A DNA stretch of 64,000 nucleotides from Mycobacterium sp. ST-F2 (GTDB lineage Bacteria > Actinomycetota > Actinomycetes > Mycobacteriales > Mycobacteriaceae): assembly GCF_001905655.1 (NCBI RefSeq), contig NZ_JMHT01000070.1, forward strand, positions 1 through 64,000. Direction: 5' to 3'. The translations under genes were made by a program, and so were the position numbers. The notes below the pieces were generated by a model, which was given only the letters and a program-made list of their open reading frames with translations, was not told the origin of the DNA and ran no database searches. Positions 34,041-42,426 of the stretch are shown piece by piece (positions within the stretch are counted from its first letter, which is position 1; every line of letters starts with the position of its first letter).

Positions 34041-34066
34041 GCTTGGGGACCGACTAACCTGGCTGA

Positions 34067-35131
34067 ATGCTGGATCTCACCGCCGACCCGATCGCTCTGA
34101 CCGCAGCGCTGGTCGACATTCCCAGTGAATCGCGGCACGAACAGCTCATCGCCGACGAGATCGAGGCCGCGCTCAAGGCGCAGGCCCCGCACTTCGAAGT
34201 GATCCGCAACGGCGACGCCGTGCTGGCCCGCACCAACCTCGGCCGGCCCTCGCGGGTGCTGCTCGCCGGGCACACCGACACCGTCCCTGCCGCCGACAAC
34301 CTGCCGAGCCGGATCGAGGGCGGCGAGCTCTGGGGCTGCGGCACCTCGGACATGAAGGCCGGCGACGCGGTGTTCCTGCACCTGGCCGCCACCATCGCCG
34401 AGCCGACGCACGACATCACCCTCGTCATGTACGACTGCGAGGAGATCGAGTCCAGCGCCAACGGCCTCGGCCGCATCGAACGGGAACTGCCCGACTGGCT
34501 CGAGGCCGACGTCGCGATCTTGGGCGAGCCCTCGGGCGGCCTCATCGAAGCCGGGTGCCAGGGCACCTTGCGCGTCATCATCCACGCCACGGGAACGCGT
34601 GCGCATTCGGCGCGATCATGGCTGGGGGACAACGCCATTCACAAGCTCGGCGCGGTGCTGGACCGGCTCACGTCCTACCAGGCCCGCCAGGTCGACATCG
34701 ACGGGTGCGTCTACCGCGAGGGACTGTCCGCGGTCCGGATCGACGGCGGCATCGCCGGCAACGTCATCCCCGACGCCGCGTCGGTCACCGTCAACTTCCG
34801 GTTCGCGCCGGACCGCAGCGTCGAGCAGGCGCTCGCGCATGTGCACGAGGTCTTTGCCGGTCTCGACGTGCGGATCGAACTGACCGACTCCGCCGCCGGT
34901 GCCCTGCCCGGGCTGACGCAGCCGGCCGCGGCCGCGCTGGTCGCGGCCGCCGGGGGACAGGTGCGCGCCAAGTACGGCTGGACCGACGTGGCACGCTTTG
35001 CCGCCCTTGGCATTCCGGCCGTCAACTACGGACCGGGCGACCCGAACCTGGCACACAAGGTCGACGAGCGGGTGACGACGGCGGACATCACCGCGGTCAC
35101 CGACATCCTGCGGCGGTACCTGACACGTTGA
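34067..35131 (+). CDS. dapE: DapE, succinyl-diaminopimelate desuccinylase
   Basis: The 354-residue M20 metallohydrolase releases LL-diaminopimelate from its N-succinyl form. Metal ligands and the catalytic glutamate are seen in LAGHTDTVPAADN, WGCGTSDMKAGDAVF, YDCEEIESSANG, AILGEPSGG and NLAHKVDERV. Length and sequence match Rv1202 (354 residues). The stop overlaps the TTG start of the S4 gene by four bases. Confidence 0.94.
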   Translation: MLDLTADPIALTAALVDIPSESRHEQLIADEIEAALKAQAPHFEVIRNGDAVLARTNLGRPSRVLLAGHTDTVPAADNLPSRIEGGELWGCGTSDMKAGDAVFLHLAATIAEPTHDITLVMYDCEEIESSANGLGRIERELPDWLEADVAILGEPSGGLIEAGCQGTLRVIIHATGTRAHSARSWLGDNAIHKLGAVLDRLTSYQARQVDIDGCVYREGLSAVRIDGGIAGNVIPDAASVTVNFRFAPDRSVEQALAHVHEVFAGLDVRIELTDSAAGALPGLTQPAAAALVAAAGGQVRAKYGWTDVARFAALGIPAVNYGPGDPNLAHKVDERVTTADITAVTDILRRYLTR

Positions 35132-35490
35132 GTAGCGTCCGCGTCGACAGCTGGATTTTCGCCGTCCGGATCACCAAGACCCGGTCGCTGGCGGCCGCCG
35201 CCTGCCGGGCTGGACACGTCCGCGTCAACGGCGTCACCGTGAAACCGGCGCAGTTGGTCAGCCCCGGCGACGAGGTCCGGGTGCGGCTCGACGGGCGCGA
35301 GCGCATCGTCGAGGTCATCCGGCCCATCGCCAAGCGAGTGGGTGCAGCCGTCGTGCCGGAATGCCTGATCGACCGCAGTCCGCCGCCGCCGGCCAAAGAG
35401 ACCATGCCCGCGGTGCCCGTCCGCGACCGGGGAGCCGGCCGGCCCACCAAACGTGAACGGCGACAGCTGGATCAACTGCGCGGATACTGA
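35128..35490 (+). CDS. S4-domain RNA-binding protein (Hsp15-like)
   Basis: The protein has 120 residues from TTG 35128, overlapping the dapE stop. An S4 domain fills the first 60 residues (VRVDSWIFAVRITKTRSLAAAACRAGHVRVNGVTVKPAQLVSPGDEVRV). A basic tail with RPTKRERRQLDQLRGY follows, as in the Hsp15 family that rescues stalled 50S subunits carrying peptidyl-tRNA. The tail and fold are seen directly; the ribosome role is family knowledge. Confidence 0.85.
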   Translation: MSSVRVDSWIFAVRITKTRSLAAAACRAGHVRVNGVTVKPAQLVSPGDEVRVRLDGRERIVEVIRPIAKRVGAAVVPECLIDRSPPPPAKETMPAVPVRDRGAGRPTKRERRQLDQLRGY

Positions 35491-35563
35491 CCGGAGATAA
35501 TTCAGTTGCGCCCGTGAGTACTGTGGGTTCTGCAACTGCTGTCAACCGAGGTGGGCCGAAAAC

Positions 35564-35626
35564 ATGCTGGGAGAAGACATCTCCGGATAACCGGAGTACG
35601 CCCTCGCCCTGTCACTCTCACGAGAG
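35564..35626 (+). promoter_or_regulatory. Leader of the ABC-F gene with short peptide and hairpins
   Basis: An 8-codon frame (MLGEDISG) runs from ATG 35564 to TAA 35588-35590. The stop lies in the loop of a perfect hairpin ctccgg-ataa-ccggag (35581-35596). A second small hairpin ctctc-ac-gagag (35615-35626) lies just before the ABC-F start. Such leaders can work by ribosome stalling before antibiotic-response ABC-F genes. Existence as a functional leader is unproven. Confidence 0.35.
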
Positions 35627-35633
35627 CTTTTGC

Positions 35634-37223
35634 ATGTCTTCCATTACCTGTTCCCACGTGTCGTTTTCCTGGCCTGACGACACCGAGCTGTTCTCGGATC
35701 TGTCGTTCACCGTCGGCGTCGGCCGCACTGGACTGGTCGCCCCGAACGGCGCCGGCAAGAGCACACTGCTCAAACTCATTGCCGGAGAACTGCAACCGAC
35801 GGGCGGCAGCATCACCGTCGACGGCTCGCTCGGCTACCTGCCGCAGACGCTGACGTTCGCGACCGATCTGACCGTCGCCGAAATGCTCGGCGTGGCACCC
35901 ATTTTGGCAGCATTGGCGGCGCTGGCAGACGGCGACGCCTCCGAAGCGGTGTTCGCCGCCATCGGCGACGATTGGGACATCGAGGAACGCTGCACCGCGC
36001 AGTTGGCGCGGCTGGGCCTCGACGTCTCGCTCGACCGCGTGCTCGGCACGTTGTCCGGCGGCGAGGTGATCACCCTGGGCCTGGCCGCACAATTGCTGCG
36101 GCGACCCGACGTCCTGCTGCTCGACGAACCCACCAACAATCTGGATTCCGCGGCACGACAACGGCTTTACGACGAGCTCGACCGATACTCGGGTGCGTTG
36201 CTGCTGATCAGTCACGACCGTGAGCTGCTGGACCACATGGACCGCATCGCCGAACTGCGTGACAGTGACATCCAGTTCTTCGGCGGGAATTTCTCCGCCT
36301 ACCAGGACGCTGTCGCCGACGCGCAACGTGCCGCGGTGGATGAGATGCGCAACGCGGAGTCGCAACTCAAGCTCCAGAAGCGTCAGATGCAGCAGGCGCG
36401 GGAACGTGCGGCCCGCCGAGCCGGCACTGCCGCGCGGAACGTGAAGGATGCCGGCCTGCCGAAAATCGTTGCCGGACAACTCAAGCGCAATGCCCAGGAG
36501 TCTGCCGGCCGCGCCGATGAGGTTCATGCCCGCCGCGTCGATGACGCCCGGGCGCGCCTGGACGCCGCCGAACGCGCGGTGCGCGACGACGACGTCATCG
36601 CCCTTGATCTGCCCGACACGGAAGTGCCCGCGGGTCGCACGGTCTTGAGCGCGACCGGGCTGAACATCCAGCGCGACGGTCGGATGCTGTTCGCCGACAA
36701 CGGCATCGACATCGACATCCGTGGGCCTGAACGCATTGCCCTGACCGGCCGCAATGGCGCGGGCAAGTCCACGCTGCTCCGGATGATCAACGGCGATCTC
36801 GAGCCCGATGCCGGCACCCTGACCCGGGGCGACGGCCGGATCGCCTATCTGTCACAGCGCCTCGACCTGCTGGACGAGCAGCGCAGCGTCCTGGAGAACC
36901 TGATGTCCTGGGCTCCGACTCTGAGCATCACCCGCAGGCGGCACCTGCTGGCGCAGTTCCTGTTCCAGGACAACAGGATTGACCTACCGGTCTCGGTGCT
37001 CTCGGGCGGGGAGCGGCTGCGCGCGACGCTGGCGTGCGTGCTGTACGCCGAACCGGCGCCGCACCTGCTGCTGCTCGACGAGCCGACCAACAACCTCGAC
37101 CTGGTCAGCGTCGCGCAATTGGAGTCGGCGCTGAATGCCTACCGGGGTGCGTTCATCGTCGTCAGCCACGACGAGCGCTTCCTCGACGCGATCGGCATCG
37201 AGCGTCGGATGACGCTGGAGTGA
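35634..37223 (+). CDS. ABC-F ATPase (ribosome-protection or translation-factor type)
   Basis: The 529-residue protein has two ABC domains and no membrane segments. Domain 1 has APNGAGKSTLLKL, LSGGEVITLGLAAQLL and VLLLDEPTNNLDS. Domain 2 has GRNGAGKSTLLRM, LSGGERLRATLACVLY and LLLLDEPTNNLDL. A basic charged linker of about 90 residues (QLKLQKRQMQQARERAARRAG) lies between them, as in ABC-F proteins that act on the ribosome. It may confer resistance to antibiotics that bind the 50S subunit, or act in translation under stress. An in-frame GTG at 35514 would add 40 residues, but ATG 35634 directly precedes the first ABC domain. Confidence 0.85.
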   Translation: MSSITCSHVSFSWPDDTELFSDLSFTVGVGRTGLVAPNGAGKSTLLKLIAGELQPTGGSITVDGSLGYLPQTLTFATDLTVAEMLGVAPILAALAALADGDASEAVFAAIGDDWDIEERCTAQLARLGLDVSLDRVLGTLSGGEVITLGLAAQLLRRPDVLLLDEPTNNLDSAARQRLYDELDRYSGALLLISHDRELLDHMDRIAELRDSDIQFFGGNFSAYQDAVADAQRAAVDEMRNAESQLKLQKRQMQQARERAARRAGTAARNVKDAGLPKIVAGQLKRNAQESAGRADEVHARRVDDARARLDAAERAVRDDDVIALDLPDTEVPAGRTVLSATGLNIQRDGRMLFADNGIDIDIRGPERIALTGRNGAGKSTLLRMINGDLEPDAGTLTRGDGRIAYLSQRLDLLDEQRSVLENLMSWAPTLSITRRRHLLAQFLFQDNRIDLPVSVLSGGERLRATLACVLYAEPAPHLLLLDEPTNNLDLVSVAQLESALNAYRGAFIVVSHDERFLDAIGIERRMTLE

Positions 37224-37308
37224 AACCGGCGGGCACGGTCGGCGTGTCGGCTCTCCTGCGGCGCTTGCTGCAGTTGAGTGTGCGTCCTCGCTGAACTCCT
37301 GCGAGTAG

Positions 37309-37324
37309 GCGTCTGCGTAGACGC
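37309..37324. terminator. Small hairpin after the ABC-F gene
   Basis: The sequence gcgtct-gcgt-agacgc forms a six-pair stem in the 133-base gap between the convergent ABC-F and EspC-like genes. Nothing else stands out in this gap. Confidence 0.4.
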
Positions 37325-37356
37325 ACGATCAACCGCCGGGTGAGGCCCGGCCCGGT

Positions 37357-38184
37357 CTAGATATCCTGCGGCCGGGTCTGGGCCGGACGGCGCGGCGGGG
37401 GAGTGGCGCCGTCCACGCCACCCGGTCCTGCGGCCGGGTCCGCCTCGGCCGCACCAGACTCACGGCGGTGCTCCACCGACAGAATCCGGTTGTCGTCCTC
37501 GCTCTTTTCGTGGCGCTCCGGATCCCGACGGTCCCGGTCCCTATCCTCAAGGTCCGACTTGTCATGCTCGCCAACGGAATCCGCGTCACTGAGACCATCG
37601 AGCCCCGACCCGGCCGCATGTCCGGCACCCACACCGTCGATCCCGCCCAGGCCACTGGCAATCCCGCCGAGCACTCCGGTGAGGCCCTGCGCCAATTGCC
37701 CCGGAATCTGGCCCAGCGTCTGCGCCACCCCTGCGGCGATCTGCCCGGCCTGCTGACCCACCTGCCCGAGCGTCTGTGCGACGTCGCCACCACCGGCGGC
37801 TGGCGAACCAGGCACCGCGGCGCCGAGGCCACCGGGCGTACCGGCACTGACACCCCCACCTCCAGGCATGCCCTCGGCTGCCGAGGACAGGCCACGCGCG
37901 CCCTGCTCGTCGCCGGCCCGGTACGACTCGGCGGCGCGGTGCAACTGTTCGGACAGCTGCTGGCCGGCCGCGCCTGTCGACTGCAGGATGTTGTCGCGCC
38001 GTGCCATCACGCCGCTCAGCGCCGAGTTCATGCCGAAGGCGATCAACCCGTGCGTCGTCGCGGGGCCGACCGACTGGCCGAGACCGCCACCGCTCTGGAG
38101 CTGACCGAGCCCCGCGGCGACAGCGTCGTGCGCCCGGGCCATGCCCAGTACACCCTCGGTATTGACGTGTAGCCGATCGCCCAT
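37357..38184 (-). CDS. EspC-like ESX secretion target with charged tail
   Basis: The protein has 275 residues from ATG 38184. The first 100 residues resemble EspC/DUF2580 ESX-associated substrates: helical, with HGLIAFGMNSALSGVMARRDN and the secretion-type motif YRAGD (Y-x3-D) near residue 88. A Gly/Gln-rich middle (AQTLGQVGQQAGQIAAGVAQTLGQIPGQLAQGL) and a highly charged tail (DKSDLEDRDRDRRDPERHEKSEDDN) follow. It has no signal peptide, as expected for type VII export. It lies upstream of nothing ESX-like here; the neighbour in the same direction is the ATPase gene at 38255, from which it follows by 70 bases. Confidence 0.7.
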   Translation of the reverse strand: MGDRLHVNTEGVLGMARAHDAVAAGLGQLQSGGGLGQSVGPATTHGLIAFGMNSALSGVMARRDNILQSTGAAGQQLSEQLHRAAESYRAGDEQGARGLSSAAEGMPGGGGVSAGTPGGLGAAVPGSPAAGGGDVAQTLGQVGQQAGQIAAGVAQTLGQIPGQLAQGLTGVLGGIASGLGGIDGVGAGHAAGSGLDGLSDADSVGEHDKSDLEDRDRDRRDPERHEKSEDDNRILSVEHRRESGAAEADPAAGPGGVDGATPPPRRPAQTRPQDI

Positions 38185-38254
38185 GACCTGACCCCTCGAT
38201 GACCTGTTGGGTCAATCCTATGGCGGGTCCGGCCACCCACCGTGCGGCAAATGG

Positions 38255-39952
38255 TCAGGCGTGATCGGAGGCGACCCCTTCGGCCAGCGCTCGGGCCTGC
38301 CGCCCGAAGGCGCAGTCGACGCCGACGCGGTCGAAGAGGTCCGCGGCCCGGACATCGCCCAAGCGCGCCGCGTCGTGCAGTGCGCGCAGGGCCACCGCCG
38401 ACTGGCCACCGCGCTCGGCGGCGCGGAACGCCTCGCGCGCGGCGGCAACAGCGCCGTGCCGGTCCCGCCGGGCCGCGTTGGTCCAGGCGCGGGCCAGGGC
38501 CAACTCTGGCGCGAACAACATCGACTTCAGGCCATGCCGCGCTTCGGCACGGGCCAGTGCCCGGCCCGCGTCGGCGGTTGCGCCACGTTGCCCGAGCGCC
38601 TGCGCCAGCAACATCCATGCCAGCGGACCCCACGAATACCCGGTGGGCGCCAACACTTTCGCGGCATCGCCGAGCAATTCGATCGCCGAATCGAGCTCGC
38701 CGCGCGCGATCAGCACATCGGCCAGCAGCACCTCGCCGATGGCCCGCCCGGGCTGTTGGGACTGGGTGAAATCGATCAGCTCCTGGGCCAATGCCTGCGC
38801 CTTGTCGGGCTCGCCCGCAAGGAGTAGCGCCGTGGTCTGCCCGAAGCCACTGGTGAACCGCAACAACCCCGGTTGCCCCGCGGCGAGAGCACGTTCGGCG
38901 AAGGCGTCCACCTCGTTCAACCGGCCTGTCCGGGCGCAGCTCAATGCGGCCGCCGATGCCGCCCAACCCACGGCGGTGTCACTCGCATCAGGCACTGCCA
39001 ACACCGCGTCGGCCAACTGCATGGCGCGACCGAGATTGCCCGCGTTCATCGCGAACGTCGCCGACAGCGCGTCCAGGGTGACCTGAGCTGCCGACGTCTG
39101 CACCCGGCCGCGGATGGTGCGCAGGAAGGCTGTCGCGCGTTCAGGCTCGGACAGCATCCAGAACTGGTTGGCCGCGCGGGGCAGCGCCCACGCCATCACC
39201 TCGGGCTCGGAGAGCGTCGCTGCGTCGACCTCGGCCAGCACGGCATCGGCATCCAGACCGCGACCCTGCCAGGCCAGCGCGTAGCTCAGCGTCACCCGGG
39301 TGGCCAGACCTCCTGCCGGCAGCGCCGCCCGGCCCAGCCGCTCGGCCAGCTCCAGATCGCCCAGCCGCAGCGCATCATCGGCCGCGGCGGCCAACTCGGC
39401 CACAGGCTGTGCGTCACCGGTATCGAGTGCCCGCACCGCGCGCCGCAGCCGGGCCACGACCCCGTCACCGCCCACCGGCGGCAGCTCCGGCACCTCAGGC
39501 GCGACAGGGTCGACGGGACCCTCGGTCGTCACCGGAACCACCAACCGATCCCGCACCAGGGCTGAGATGCCCTCGGGCAGAGACTGATTCGATTCCGCTG
39601 TCACGATGACGCGCGCCGCGCCCGACACCGCGAGCTGGTACACCAACGATGCCGACAGCCGGTCCAGCAGATGCCCGTCATCGACGACCAGCAGCAGGCC
39701 CGTCCCGAGCGCCTCCCGCGCCGCGCACAACACCTGCACTGTCCGGCCGGTCTCGGGCACCGTGAACAACCGCTCGAATGCCCCGAACGGCACGACCGAG
39801 TCGGGCGCGGTGCCGGTGATCCACGCCGTCCGCTCGAATTCCGGTGCCAGCTCCGCATAAGCCGCTCGCGCCCACGCGGTCTTGCCGGATCCGCGGTCGC
39901 CCGTCAGCAGCGCACCGGCCCGGGTGCCTGCTTTCAGCTGGCTGAGCACCAC
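38255..39952 (-). CDS. AAA/NACHT-like ATPase with helical repeats (Rv1204c-like)
   Basis: The 565-residue protein has a P-loop (LLTGDRGSGKTAWARAAY) near residue 17 and a Walker B-like LLLVVDDGHLLD near residue 88. A long helical, TPR-like region follows with repeated alpha-alpha units. It resembles the ATPase and repeat part of LuxR-family (LAL) regulators, but no C-terminal helix-turn-helix is present. The position next to the LOG gene matches Rv1204c of M. tuberculosis (562 residues). Role unknown; signal transduction or a chaperone-like function is possible. Confidence 0.82.
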   Translation of the reverse strand: MVLSQLKAGTRAGALLTGDRGSGKTAWARAAYAELAPEFERTAWITGTAPDSVVPFGAFERLFTVPETGRTVQVLCAAREALGTGLLLVVDDGHLLDRLSASLVYQLAVSGAARVIVTAESNQSLPEGISALVRDRLVVPVTTEGPVDPVAPEVPELPPVGGDGVVARLRRAVRALDTGDAQPVAELAAAADDALRLGDLELAERLGRAALPAGGLATRVTLSYALAWQGRGLDADAVLAEVDAATLSEPEVMAWALPRAANQFWMLSEPERATAFLRTIRGRVQTSAAQVTLDALSATFAMNAGNLGRAMQLADAVLAVPDASDTAVGWAASAAALSCARTGRLNEVDAFAERALAAGQPGLLRFTSGFGQTTALLLAGEPDKAQALAQELIDFTQSQQPGRAIGEVLLADVLIARGELDSAIELLGDAAKVLAPTGYSWGPLAWMLLAQALGQRGATADAGRALARAEARHGLKSMLFAPELALARAWTNAARRDRHGAVAAAREAFRAAERGGQSAVALRALHDAARLGDVRAADLFDRVGVDCAFGRQARALAEGVASDHA

Positions 39953-40005
39953 GGTCCGATCCTATGGCTGCGCGGCGGACGGTACCGCTCGTTTAGCGTT
40001 GTGCT

Positions 40006-40581
40006 GTGCTGGCCGACAACATCCCCGAAAACACTTACGCCGTGTGTGTCTACTGCGCCGCCGGTCCCCGTCATCCCGAATTGCTCACCCTGGCCGGTGA
40101 CGTCGGCCGCGCCATCGCCGCGAAAGGCTGGACCCTGGTGTCCGGCGGCGGCAACGTCTCGGCCATGGGCGCCGTCGCCGAGGGTGCCCGCGAGAACGGT
40201 GGCCGCACCGTCGGCGTCATCCCCAAGAAGCTGGTGCACCGCGAGCTCGCCGACGTGAACGCCGACGAACTGATCGTCACCGACACCATGCGCGAGCGCA
40301 AACAGATCATGGAGGACCGGTCCGACGCGTTCATCGCACTGCCCGGCGGCATCGGCACGTTGGAGGAGTTCTTCGAGGCCTGGACGGCCGGCTACCTCAA
40401 CATGCACGACAAGCCGCTGGTGATGCTCGACCCGCACGGCCACTACGACGGGCTGCTGACCTGGCTGCACACGCTGGTCGAGAGCGGATATGTCCAACAG
40501 GCTGCGCTCGACCGGCTGGTGGTCGCCAGGGACATCGACGAAGCCATGGCTGCTTGTGCACCCGGTCACATCGATAACTAG
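40006..40581 (+). CDS. LOG-family nucleoside 5'-monophosphate phosphoribohydrolase
   Basis: The protein has 191 residues from GTG 40006. It has the Rossmann-like LOG fold with GGGNVSAMGAVAEGA and the signature PGGIGTLEEFFEAWT near residue 112. It releases the base from cytokinin riboside monophosphate or a similar nucleotide. In M. tuberculosis Rv1205 is the LOG protein whose products include cytokinins. Divergent from the ATPase gene by 53 bases and 11 bases upstream of fadD6. Confidence 0.9.
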   Translation: MLADNIPENTYAVCVYCAAGPRHPELLTLAGDVGRAIAAKGWTLVSGGGNVSAMGAVAEGARENGGRTVGVIPKKLVHRELADVNADELIVTDTMRERKQIMEDRSDAFIALPGGIGTLEEFFEAWTAGYLNMHDKPLVMLDPHGHYDGLLTWLHTLVESGYVQQAALDRLVVARDIDEAMAACAPGHIDN

Positions 40582-40592
40582 GCTCACCACGC

Positions 40593-42374
40593 ATGAGTGA
40601 CGACACATCACGCACCGGCGTCGGCCTGCTTGATATTGCCAAGCAACTGCCCGGCTTCCTGTCCGACGCCCCGGTGATCCTGCGCGGCCTGATCACCGGC
40701 TTCGGCGCCAGCCCGACGGCGAAGACGTCCATCGGCAAGGTGTTCCAGGAACGCGCCGAGGCCAACAAGGACAAGGTCTTCATCAAATTCGAGGACCAGC
40801 GCATCACCTACGGCCAGGCCAACGCGACGGTGAACCGCTACGCGTCGGTGCTGGCGGCCAAGGGCGTCGGCCCGGGCTCGGTGGTCGGCATCATGCTGCG
40901 CAACTCGCCGGACGCCGTCCTGCTGATGCTGGCGACGGTCAAGTGCGGCGCCATCGCCGGGATGATCAACTACAACCAGCGCGGCAACGTGCTGGCACAC
41001 AGCCTGGGCCTGCTCGGCGCCAAGGTGCTGGTCACCGAGTCGGACTTCCATGAGCCCGTCATCGAGTGTGGTGCCGCTCCGGAGCTGACCGAGGGCCTCA
41101 TCTCGGTCGAGGAGCTGCGCGAGCTCGCCGTCGGCCAGTCGACCGCCAATCCGGTGGGCACCAGCCAAATCCTGGCCAAGGAGAAGGCGTTCTACATCTT
41201 CACCTCGGGCACCACAGGCCTGCCCAAGGCCAGCGTCATGACGCACTACCGCTGGCTGCGCGCGCTCGGCGGCTTCGGTGGACTGGGCCTGCGCCTGAAC
41301 AGCAGCGACACCCTGTACTGCTGCCTGCCGCTGTACCACAACAACGCGCTGACGGTCGCGACGTCGTCGGCCCTCAACGCCGGTGCCGCGCTGGCACTGG
41401 GCAAGTCTTTCTCCGCCTCGCGCTTCTGGGACGAGGTCATCAAGTACGACGCCACCGCGTTCATCTACATCGGCGAGATCTGCGGCTACCTGCTGAACCA
41501 GCCGCCCAAGCCCACCGACCGCGCGCACAAGGTCAGGGTCATCGCCGGCAACGGGCTGCGCCCCGCCATCTGGGACGAGTTCACCTCGCGCTTCGGCATC
41601 AAGCGCGTCTGCGAGTTCTACGCCGCCAGTGAGGGCAACACCGGCTTCGTCAACGTCTTCAACATCGACAAGACCACGGGCATCTGCCCGTCGCCGGTCG
41701 TGTACGTCGAATACGACCTGGAGACCGGCGAGCCGGCCCGCGGCCCCGACGGCCGGCTGCGCAAGGTCAAGCGCGGCGAGCCGGGTCTGCTGCTCAGCAA
41801 GGTCAACAACCTGCAGCCGTTCGACGGCTACACCGACAAGTCGGCCAGCGAGAAGAAGCTGGTGCGCAACGCCTTCAAGGACGGCGACGTCTGGTTCAAC
41901 ACCGGCGACCTGATGCGCTCGCAGGGCTTCGCGCACGCCGCGTTCGCCGACCGTCTCGGCGACACCTTCCGGTGGAAGGGCGAGAACGTCGCCACCACCG
42001 AGGTGGAGGCCGCGCTCGGCGCCGACGACCAGGTGGAGGAGTGCACCGTCTACGGCGTCGAGGTGCCGGGCTGCGGCGGCCGTGCCGGCATGGCGTCGGT
42101 ACAGCTGCGCGACGGTGCCGAGTTCGACGGCGCCGCCCTGGCCAAGGCCGGCTTCGAGCACCTGCCCGCCTACGCGGTGCCGCTGTTCATCCGGATCGTG
42201 CCCGCCCTGGCGCACACCTCGACGTTCAAGAACCAGAAGGTCGACCTGCGCAAGCAGGGTTACGGCGCCGAGGTGACGGACCCGATCTACGTCCTGTCCG
42301 GACGCGACGAGGGTTACGTGCCGTTCTATCCCGAGTACCCGGCCGAGGTGAAGGACGGCAAGAAGCCGCGCTAG
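40593..42374 (+). CDS. fadD6: FadD6, long-chain acyl-CoA synthetase
   Basis: The 593-residue AMP-forming ligase activates fatty acids to acyl-CoA and may couple this to uptake, as very-long-chain/FATP-type enzymes do. Motifs: FYIFTSGTTGLPKASVMTHY, YAASEGNTGFVNVFN, GDLMRSQGFAHAAFADRLGDTFRWKGENVAT. It matches Rv1206 (597 residues) in sequence and place. It is 11 bases behind the LOG gene and probably co-transcribed. Confidence 0.93.
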   Translation: MSDDTSRTGVGLLDIAKQLPGFLSDAPVILRGLITGFGASPTAKTSIGKVFQERAEANKDKVFIKFEDQRITYGQANATVNRYASVLAAKGVGPGSVVGIMLRNSPDAVLLMLATVKCGAIAGMINYNQRGNVLAHSLGLLGAKVLVTESDFHEPVIECGAAPELTEGLISVEELRELAVGQSTANPVGTSQILAKEKAFYIFTSGTTGLPKASVMTHYRWLRALGGFGGLGLRLNSSDTLYCCLPLYHNNALTVATSSALNAGAALALGKSFSASRFWDEVIKYDATAFIYIGEICGYLLNQPPKPTDRAHKVRVIAGNGLRPAIWDEFTSRFGIKRVCEFYAASEGNTGFVNVFNIDKTTGICPSPVVYVEYDLETGEPARGPDGRLRKVKRGEPGLLLSKVNNLQPFDGYTDKSASEKKLVRNAFKDGDVWFNTGDLMRSQGFAHAAFADRLGDTFRWKGENVATTEVEAALGADDQVEECTVYGVEVPGCGGRAGMASVQLRDGAEFDGAALAKAGFEHLPAYAVPLFIRIVPALAHTSTFKNQKVDLRKQGYGAEVTDPIYVLSGRDEGYVPFYPEYPAEVKDGKKPR

Positions 42375-42381
42375 GCAGGGT

Positions 42382-42426
42382 TTTGTGCACGATTTTCCGC
42401 GCTTACCGCGGAAAATCGTGCACAAA
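42382..42426. terminator. Perfect 20-base-pair hairpin between convergent genes
   Basis: Arms 42382-42401 and 42407-42426 are exact complements (tttgtgcacgattttccgcg) with a five-base loop. It lies between the convergent ends of fadD6 and the glycosyltransferase gene. A related imperfect copy occurs at 52003-52049. Confidence 0.75.
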
